DNA of 5,049 nt from Bacillota bacterium (GTDB lineage Bacteria; Bacillota; Clostridia; Christensenellales; UMGS416). Below the pieces are notes generated by a model. It saw only the letters and a list, made by a program, of their open reading frames with translations, was not told the origin of the DNA and did not search any database. The stretch is from positions 1 to 5,049 of the forward strand of contig JAEZSC010000150.1 in the NCBI GenBank assembly GCA_023422005.1, read 5' to 3'. How positions within the stretch are numbered: the stretch's first letter is position 1; each line of letters starts with the position of its first letter. The translations under genes and the position numbers were made by a program. Of the stretch, positions 1 to 4,171 are shown in pieces.

Positions 1-236
1 CCCGGGCGGTGCTGCGCAACCGGCAAAGCGGTCGGGAAACGGTCTATACGCTGGTCTATCCCGAGGATGCCAGTTTGGCTTCCGGCAAGGTGTCGGTGCT
101 GGCCCCGGTGGGGCTGGCTATCCTGGGTTACGGCAAGGGCGACGTGATCTCCTGGCCAGTGCCCTCTGGCGTGGCGGAGCTGGAAGTCGTCGATGTCGTG
201 TATCAGCCTGAGGCCGCCGGTGATTTTCATCTGTAA
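1..236 (+). CDS. GreA/GreB/Rnk-type transcription factor, C-terminal part (5' end outside window)
   Basis: The reading frame is open at the left edge and ends in TAA at 234-236, so only about 77 C-terminal residues are visible. They match the GreA/GreB C-terminal domain, the FKBP-like fold that docks beside the RNA polymerase secondary channel. The landmarks are SGRETVYTLVYPEDA, then GKVSVLAPVGLAILGYGKGD, then ISWPVPSG and a final beta strand (AELEVVDVVY). The SVLAPVG and WPVPSG wording is closer to Rnk (nucleoside diphosphate kinase regulator) than to classical GreA, whose matching segment usually reads ISxxSPLG. The N-terminal coiled coil that would separate Rnk (short, no cleavage activity) from GreA (long, with acidic tip) lies outside the window, so the choice stays open. 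A GTG at position 9 is internal to the domain and is not a real start. The gene converges with the GNAT gene and is followed by a terminator at 266-292. The family call is fairly sure; the subfamily is inference. Confidence 0.8.
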   Translation, partial: RAVLRNRQSGRETVYTLVYPEDASLASGKVSVLAPVGLAILGYGKGDVISWPVPSGVAELEVVDVVYQPEAAGDFHL

Positions 237-265
237 CCGTTGGATGGACAACCGTTCAAGGGAGC

Positions 266-292
266 ACGGCCCTGCGCAAGCGGGGCCGTTTT
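266..292 (+). terminator. Intrinsic terminator of the Rnk/GreA-like gene
   Basis: ACGGCCCTGC (266-275) pairs with GCGGGGCCGT (280-289) over ten positions with one G-U wobble. It closes a GCAA tetraloop (GNRA type) and is followed by TTTT (289-292). It begins 29 bases after the stop codon. The T-run is on the + strand only, so it should stop the + gene. The stem may also sit in the 3' end of the convergent GNAT transcript, but no T-run follows it in that direction. Confidence 0.8.
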
Positions 293-301
293 GCATCGAA
301 G

Positions 302-1219
302 TCACGGGTCCTGTGGAGCACGCGCCGGCCGCTGCCAGAAGGTTTCGGTGGTGACCGGGCAGAACCCGATGCTGTAGTAGAATTGCTGTGAGGAACCCAC
401 GGAGGCCCGCGTGGCGCCCAGCGCCCCACAACGGCGTACGGCTTCCAGCACGGCGGCCCGTGCAAGCCCCATGCGGCGATATTCGGGCGCGGTGGCTACG
501 GGCTCCACCACGGCCATGTTGCCGCCGCGATACCACATGCTGCAATGGGCGGCGTACTCGCCGCCGGGCGCGGCCACGGCGATCAGCAGGCTGCGGTCAG
601 CATGGGGGCTGCTGATGCAGTTCCTTCGCCATTGCAGCATCTCATCGTTCTCGGGTGCGGGGCCTTCGGCCTCGTGGCCAAAGCCCTTCCACAACACCTG
701 GTTGTATTGATGCACATCGAACTCCTGATCGAAGCTTACAATGCGAAAGCCTTCCGGGAGCGCGTAGCGCGTGGCCTGCGGCGTGATATCCATGAGCGCG
801 GTGCACTCCTTTTGCTGGGTGGGCCGCAGGCCGGCTTGGAAGGCCAAACGCTGAAGCTCGCGGTCGCTGTCGTCTATGATCAGCGTCACCATGCCGTCAT
901 GTGCCATACAGTCGCAGGCGTAGCGCAGCATTTCCGACCGCAGATGCCGGTGCTGCTCGTCGGTGCGTATGGACACGGCGCCCATGTGGTCCTCGATGAC
1001 CGTGGCGGCCACCAGGCGGCCATGATCCTCCCAAAGGCCGATCTTTGCCAGGTCGTCGGCCTTATAGGCATCCCTGGCGCTCGACCATTCCCAGAACACC
1101 CAGTCGATCAGGCCGGGTCTCGGGTGCGATTCGCCGGTGTGGAACAGAAGATCGCTGACACGAAAAAAGTCGTCGGTGTAACCGGTCTGCGCCGGATAGG
1201 CACGAAATGTCACGGGCAT
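302..1219 (-). CDS. Tandem-domain GNAT family N-acetyltransferase
   Basis: This 305-residue soluble protein probably transfers an acetyl group from acetyl-CoA to an amine; the substrate is unknown. The C-terminal half (about 155-298) is a recognisable GNAT domain. It has a strand MAVVEPVATAP (235-245), then the acetyl-CoA pyrophosphate loop YRRMGLA (247-253, fitting R/Q-x-x-G-x-G/A), a helix ARAAVLEAVRRC, and the late motif FYYSIGF (280-286) with the usual Tyr and Gly-Phe. The N-terminal half (about 1-145) reads as a second, degenerate GNAT fold: beta strands at 62-75, a helix near 94-105 and FQAGL at 127-131, but no R-x-x-G-x-G/A loop. Tandem GNATs with one working cofactor site are common. 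The start at 1219 is chosen because AAAGGGGG lies 7 bases upstream and the family-like sequence begins there. The frame is open further upstream to a TTG at 1369, but that extension runs through the leader terminator and resembles no protein. The gene has its own promoter and an attenuator-like leader. It ends in TGA 10 bases from the terminator of the convergent gene, and no terminator of its own is seen. Confidence 0.86.
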   Translation of the reverse strand: MPVTFRAYPAQTGYTDDFFRVSDLLFHTGESHPRPGLIDWVFWEWSSARDAYKADDLAKIGLWEDHGRLVAATVIEDHMGAVSIRTDEQHRHLRSEMLRYACDCMAHDGMVTLIIDDSDRELQRLAFQAGLRPTQQKECTALMDITPQATRYALPEGFRIVSFDQEFDVHQYNQVLWKGFGHEAEGPAPENDEMLQWRRNCISSPHADRSLLIAVAAPGGEYAAHCSMWYRGGNMAVVEPVATAPEYRRMGLARAAVLEAVRRCGALGATRASVGSSQQFYYSIGFCPVTTETFWQRPARAPQDP

Positions 1220-1226
1220 GCGAATT

Positions 1227-1234
1227 CCCCCTTT
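1227..1234 (-). promoter_or_regulatory. Ribosome-binding site of the GNAT gene
   Basis: AAAGGGGG on the minus strand stands 7 bases before the ATG at 1219. It is a good Shine-Dalgarno match and fixes the start against the longer TTG-initiated frame. Only six bases separate it from the T-run of the leader terminator, so the ribosome-binding site and terminator are effectively one control unit. Confidence 0.75.
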
Positions 1235-1240
1235 CCATAG

Positions 1241-1271
1241 AAAAAGTCCTTTGTCCGCCGGACAAAGGACT
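1241..1271 (-). terminator. Leader terminator directly upstream of the GNAT start
   Basis: On the minus strand AGTCCTTTGTCC (1271-1260 side) and GGACAAAGGACT form a perfect 12-bp stem with a 3-base loop, followed at once by a run of five T. This is a textbook intrinsic terminator for leftward transcription. It lies between the promoter at 1456-1484 and the GNAT ribosome-binding site, with no room for another promoter after it. The GNAT gene can therefore be expressed only by read-through. It could also stop transcripts coming from the rhamnosidase, for which no other terminator is visible. Confidence 0.85.
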
Positions 1272-1371
1272 GTCGTACGCCATTGCAAACAAGCCGAACG
1301 GGGGTACCCGTATGCTGGTGGTGTTGGAATGGACGATGCGCAATCTGCTGTCACGGCGGGTATGACCAAAC

Positions 1372-1382
1372 AACCCCTTGTC
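1372..1382 (-). promoter_or_regulatory. Putative antiterminator arm in the GNAT leader
   Basis: GACAAGGGGTT on the minus strand is complementary to AGTCCTTTGTC, the 5' arm of the leader terminator (1261-1271), across all 11 positions: eight Watson-Crick and three G-U pairs. Pairing here would break up the terminator hairpin. A related segment CAAGGGGT recurs exactly 60 bases upstream (1433-1440) and could make a shorter version of the same pairing. Confidence 0.45.
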
Positions 1383-1455
1383 AGAGGCGTGGTCAGCCAA
1401 CCGAACTCAACAGATTACCGAATCATCCTTTCACCCCTTGCATTTACATATCTCG

Positions 1456-1484
1456 ATCATACCATGATCTGGAAAGACTGTCAA
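1456..1484 (-). promoter_or_regulatory. Sigma-A (sigma-70 type) promoter for the GNAT leader
   Basis: The minus strand has TTGACA (1479-1484), a 17-base spacer and TATGAT (1456-1461). That is a perfect -35, an optimal spacer and five of six bases in the -10. The -35 begins one base after the rhamnosidase stop codon. The start of transcription should fall near 1449-1451, giving a leader of about 230 bases before the GNAT ATG. Such a strong promoter followed by a terminator fits control at the level of read-through rather than initiation. Confidence 0.85.
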
Positions 1485-1485
1485 A

Positions 1486-3804
1486 TCAAGCCAGCGCGCA
1501 CTGGGCCGTGAAGGCTCCGCCGACTTGCTGGGTCGTGCCGTCGGGCAGCTTCAGCGTGGCGCTCAACCCATCGGGCAGCTCGCCGGAGATGGAGAAGACG
1601 CCGTCTTTCACGAGCCAGTTCACGCGCACCGGGCCCTTGGGTGTGGCGGCGACGCCTTGGCAATCGCCCAGCCACAGCGCCTGCGGGTCGATGATGGCGG
1701 TGCTCCAGCCAGGCTCAGCCTCGCGTACGCCCAAGAAATAGCGGGGGAAATCCCACAACGCCAGCGCGCCCCATGCGTGGCATTCGCTGCGGGGCTGCAC
1801 GGGAATTTCTGGCACCGTCGTGCACCCCAGGGTCAAAAGGCCCTTCCACATGTCCCACAGCTCCCGGGTGCGCTCATACAGCCCCGCCTTCTCCAAGGCC
1901 CGGAACAGGAAGAACATCATCGTGAACGAGCAAGGCAGCAGCGATTTGTCGTCCAGCGCCCGGTTCAGTATGGCGCGGGCCCGCTGGCCCTTGGCTAGGC
2001 CGGTCAGCACCGCCCACACCTGCGTGTGCTGTGAGAACTCCTGTAGATGCGGCCCCTCGCGGTACAATCCCTGCGTTTCGTCCCAGCAGGTGGCTTCCAC
2101 GGCCTGTAGCATGGCGTCGGCGCGGCGAATATACTCGTCGGCCACGGCGGCGCGGCCGGTGGCGCGCATCAGCGCCGCCGCTGATTGCAGACCCAATGCG
2201 TAGTGCAGATTGAATACCGCTGAGGCGCCATCGTGGGCGGCGTTGGGCACGCCGATTTTCCATTGCTTCACCCAATCGAAATACGGCCAGTGTTCAGTGC
2301 TGCGGAACAACCCGTCCTCATCGATGCGCCGGTCAAACCAATCCAGCACGGCGTCTATCGTAGGCCGGTAGCGCCGGGGCAGCGCCGCGTCGCCGGTCAG
2401 GTTCAGATAGTCCTCCAGCATCATGATCCAATACAGCGCAAAGCCGGGAATGACCTGGGGCCTGCGCGAAGGATAGCGGCTCTGCAGAATTCCTTCGGGC
2501 AGCAGGCTGCAGTGGTAGTCCTCCATGGTGCGCAGCGCCATGCGGGCGTCGGCGCTAAGGCCGTAGGTGAACAGCATCTCCAGGCGCGTGTCCTGTATGT
2601 ATTGGAGCTGCTCATAATAGGGGCAGTCCTCATAGGTCTCGTGCATACAGCGCTGCAGCGTGTTGGCGCTGATGTGGAAGAGCTGCTCCACCCATGGGTT
2701 GGCCGCCGAGCGCACGGCGGACACCCGCTCCAGCGGATAGGAGCTGTCCAGATAGTCCAGCGATTCGATGGTGACGTCCTCGCCCCCGGTTGTGATTTCC
2801 ACGCGCACGAAACGGAAGGTACGGAACCAGAAGGTCTGGAAGAGATCGCCCAGCCCGCTGGGCAGGAAGCGGTCTTCATACCCTTCAATCACGCCGTTGG
2901 CCCAATCGTCGCGTTGGGCCTTGCCCTCGGGCGTCACATAGCACTCGGCGCAGCGCAGTGTGATGGTGGCGCCCCGGCCGCCGCGCACCTTCAGTCGCGG
3001 GTAGCCGGTCACCAGCTCACCGGCGTCCAGCTCTACAAAGGCGCTCTGCCCGGCGCGCACCGTGCCGGCGGGAATGGCCACGCCGGGCTCCCCAGGCCGC
3101 TGGGGCTGCTGGCGGACAAAGGCGCGCGGCTGTGCCGTCATCAGCGGGATGGGGCGCTCCTGCAGGCGGAAGGGCGGCATCTCGCCCCAGGGCAAGGGCG
3201 TTTCCACCCACATGGACCTGGCATCCAGCCAAGGGCTGGTCGTGTGCGGGCTGTGCAGGTCCCGGGGCAGCCTGTCCCCATGGATGCACTGCTTGGCGCC
3301 CACATACCACGTGGCGTCGTGATGAATCCATTCCGTGGCGGTTTCCGGCAAAGCCTGCCAGCCCGGCAACGCCGTGGCCACCGGTTCGCCTTCGCCCTCA
3401 TCGCTCAGCAGAAGCAGCGGGCCGGTGGGCTTGGCGTGCACGGCGCTGGGGCCGCCGTCGCGCAGGCCCATCTCGTCGCTCTCATTGGTGGAGAAACAGA
3501 ACACCTGCAGGCCCAGCACGTTGTCGCCGTCGCACAACAGCGGGCTTATGTCCAGGGTGTCCACATACTGGCGCCACTGGTCGCCCTTGCACGGGCCGTT
3601 CTGCACGAAGACGCCGTTGACGAACAGCGCGTAGCGGCTGGAAGCGCTGATGTGCAGCAGCTTGCGCTGCCCGGCGCTGGCGGCGAACACCCGCCGGAAG
3701 AAGGCTCCCGCCGTCTGCGGAGCGCCGATCCAGGTTTGTACAATGCTGCCCTCGGGCAGCCCGATCCATCGGGCGCCGGCCAGCGGATTGGTGTATGCAT
3801 TCAT
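1486..3804 (-). CDS. Alpha-L-rhamnosidase, glycoside hydrolase family 78
   Basis: This 772-residue enzyme is predicted to remove terminal alpha-L-rhamnose by inversion. There is no signal peptide or membrane segment, so it should act in the cytoplasm on imported glycosides or oligosaccharides. Domains in order: an N-terminal beta-sandwich (about 10-125, with SSRYALFVNGVFVQNGP at 55-71), a second beta region (about 240-350, with FRTFRFVRVEI), the (alpha/alpha)6 catalytic barrel (about 365-690) and a C-terminal beta-sandwich (about 700-772). The catalytic stretch DCPYYEQLQYIQD (393-405) keeps the D...E...D spacing of GH78; E398 is the likely general acid. E674 in RSECHAW (672-678) is the likely base, and FDW at 509-511 is another barrel landmark. 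A Tyr (402) replaces the usual Trp. The start at 3804 is chosen because AAAGGAGG lies 7 bases upstream; the frame continues up to 3951 but would run through the promoter. No sugar transporter or rhamnose catabolic gene is in view. An uncharacterised GH78-like specificity is possible. Confidence 0.88.
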   Translation of the reverse strand: MNAYTNPLAGARWIGLPEGSIVQTWIGAPQTAGAFFRRVFAASAGQRKLLHISASSRYALFVNGVFVQNGPCKGDQWRQYVDTLDISPLLCDGDNVLGLQVFCFSTNESDEMGLRDGGPSAVHAKPTGPLLLLSDEGEGEPVATALPGWQALPETATEWIHHDATWYVGAKQCIHGDRLPRDLHSPHTTSPWLDARSMWVETPLPWGEMPPFRLQERPIPLMTAQPRAFVRQQPQRPGEPGVAIPAGTVRAGQSAFVELDAGELVTGYPRLKVRGGRGATITLRCAECYVTPEGKAQRDDWANGVIEGYEDRFLPSGLGDLFQTFWFRTFRFVRVEITTGGEDVTIESLDYLDSSYPLERVSAVRSAANPWVEQLFHISANTLQRCMHETYEDCPYYEQLQYIQDTRLEMLFTYGLSADARMALRTMEDYHCSLLPEGILQSRYPSRRPQVIPGFALYWIMMLEDYLNLTGDAALPRRYRPTIDAVLDWFDRRIDEDGLFRSTEHWPYFDWVKQWKIGVPNAAHDGASAVFNLHYALGLQSAAALMRATGRAAVADEYIRRADAMLQAVEATCWDETQGLYREGPHLQEFSQHTQVWAVLTGLAKGQRARAILNRALDDKSLLPCSFTMMFFLFRALEKAGLYERTRELWDMWKGLLTLGCTTVPEIPVQPRSECHAWGALALWDFPRYFLGVREAEPGWSTAIIDPQALWLGDCQGVAATPKGPVRVNWLVKDGVFSISGELPDGLSATLKLPDGTTQQVGGAFTAQCALA

Positions 3805-3811
3805 GGGAGAG

Positions 3812-3819
3812 CCTCCTTT
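3812..3819 (-). promoter_or_regulatory. Ribosome-binding site of the rhamnosidase gene
   Basis: AAAGGAGG on the minus strand is a full Shine-Dalgarno sequence 7 bases before the ATG at 3804. It decides the start against upstream in-frame starts such as the ATG at 3951. Confidence 0.85.
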
Positions 3820-3840
3820 GTCACATATATACCGAAACCG

Positions 3841-3846
3841 ATTATA
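3841..3846 (-). promoter_or_regulatory. -10 element of the rhamnosidase promoter, with weak -35
   Basis: A perfect TATAAT lies on the minus strand, placing the transcription start near 3833 and giving a short leader of about 30 bases. At 16-18 bases further upstream the best -35 candidates (GGAACA or TGGAAC) match TTGACA poorly. This suggests dependence on an activator, or simply a weak promoter. The bases just downstream (ACCGAAACCG on the + strand, 3831-3840) may hold an operator. Confidence 0.6.
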
Positions 3847-3987
3847 CTCTACCGCCGGGGACTGTTCCATTGTAGAATCGGCGATCCGCAAAAAGCGCAG
3901 CGGGTTTTGCAAAAAGGTGGGGATGAAAAAGCAAAGCAGGCGGTTGCGCATTGCGTCACCCGCAGACGAGATAGTGCGGTAAAGAGC

Positions 3988-4008
3988 GGCAAGGGCAGAG
4001 CCCTTGCC
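3988..4008. repeat. Perfect 9-bp inverted repeat (hairpin 1)
   Basis: GGCAAGGGC and GCCCTTGCC surround AGA. No T-run follows on the + strand, and only a short, interrupted CTCTTTA follows on the minus strand, so it is not a good terminator in either direction. Confidence 0.7.
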
Positions 4009-4065
4009 CTACATAAGAGAGGTACAACCAATTATTCCAACATAAACAATGGGGGTCGAAGGTTT

Positions 4066-4092
4066 CCAAAGGGCGATCGAAAAGCCCTTTGG
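4066..4092. repeat. Perfect 9-bp inverted repeat (hairpin 2)
   Basis: CCAAAGGGC (4066-4074) and GCCCTTTGG (4084-4092) surround the 9-base loop GATCGAAAA. It directly abuts the next hairpin with no base between them, which suggests one compound element rather than chance. Confidence 0.65.
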
Positions 4093-4110
4093 CCGCGCCC
4101 AAGGGCGCGG
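4093..4110. repeat. Perfect GC-only inverted repeat (hairpin 3)
   Basis: CCGCGCCC (4093-4100) and GGGCGCGG (4103-4110) form a stem made entirely of G-C pairs around AA, in effect 7 bp with a CAAG tetraloop. It would be very stable in RNA of either strand. It lies 12 bases beyond the T-run of the hppA terminator in the leftward direction. Confidence 0.65.
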
Positions 4111-4122
4111 AATTCTTTGTCT

Positions 4123-4156
4123 AAAAAATACCCCTCCCCCAGAAATGGGGAAGGGG
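4123..4156 (-). terminator. Intrinsic terminator of hppA
   Basis: On the minus strand CCCCTTCCCC pairs with GGGGGAGGGG (ten positions, one wobble) around the loop ATTTCT and is followed by TATTTTTT. It starts 15 bases after the hppA stop codon. It separates the pyrophosphatase from the rhamnosidase, so the two genes are unlikely to share a transcript. Confidence 0.85.
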
Positions 4157-4171
4157 CAGAAAGTCAACCGT

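Larger units (their letters stand above)
1241..1449 (-). promoter_or_regulatory. Attenuator-like 5' leader of the GNAT gene (class not recognised)
   Basis: This transcribed leader of about 210 bases contains no convincing protein gene and holds several possible structures. TGACCA (1390-1395) pairs with TGGTCA (1363-1368), enclosing CCTC/GGGG. ACGGG and CCCGT form a 5-bp hairpin around TACC near 1298-1311. The leader ends in the terminator at 1241-1271. The segment GACAAGGGGTT (1372-1382), held inside the first hairpin, can instead pair with AGTCCTTTGTC, the first arm of the terminator, over 11 bases with three G-U pairs. The two pairings exclude each other, as in riboswitches and attenuators. 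No T-box consensus (AGGGTGGNACCGCG type) and no hallmark of the SAM, TPP, FMN, lysine, glycine, cobalamin, purine or c-di-GMP riboswitches was found. A tiny frame ATG-ATT-CGG-TAA (1415-1426) behind AAGGGG could be a sensing leader peptide. Structures were drawn by eye, without energy calculation. Confidence 0.6.
3847..4122. other. Gene-free stretch with tandem perfect hairpins
   Basis: No convincing gene is seen on either strand between the rhamnosidase promoter and the hppA terminator. The stretch is notable for three perfect inverted repeats, at 3988-4008, 4066-4092 and 4093-4110, the last two directly abutting. Such hairpin-dense intergenic DNA could be a dispersed genomic repeat, structured untranslated RNA, or decayed terminators. 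The upstream part (about 3880-3985) is a mixed sequence in which I see nothing definite. Confidence 0.5.

Noticed and set aside
235..256. AACCGTT repeated 15 bases apart after the Rnk/GreA-like gene, with a short GTTG/CAAC inverted repeat between
   Set aside because: Too short to mean anything alone, with no link to the terminator that follows.
545..1240. A 231-codon open frame on the + strand opposite the GNAT gene
   Set aside because: No domain signal; it is the antisense shadow of a gene with clear GNAT motifs and a good ribosome-binding site.
1220..1369. An in-frame N-terminal extension of the GNAT protein from a TTG at 1369
   Set aside because: The extra 50 residues would be encoded by the leader and its terminator hairpin and look non-protein-like. 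The ATG at 1219 has a better ribosome-binding site. A role in coupling translation to the terminator cannot be fully excluded.
1241..1449. T-box riboswitch as the identity of the GNAT leader
   Set aside because: Length and position fit, but the conserved T-box sequence before the terminator is missing; the nearest resemblance (GGGTACCCCCG near 1300) is only a small hairpin.
3883..3910. A weak CCGC/GCGG hairpin followed by TTTT on the + strand
   Set aside because: Only a 4-bp stem with a 10-base loop, and no + strand gene ends nearby, so it is not supported as a terminator.
3805..3951. An in-frame N-terminal extension of the rhamnosidase to the ATG at 3951
   Set aside because: It would run over the TATAAT element and the perfect Shine-Dalgarno site for the ATG at 3804, and the extra residues do not resemble a signal peptide or a GH78 domain.
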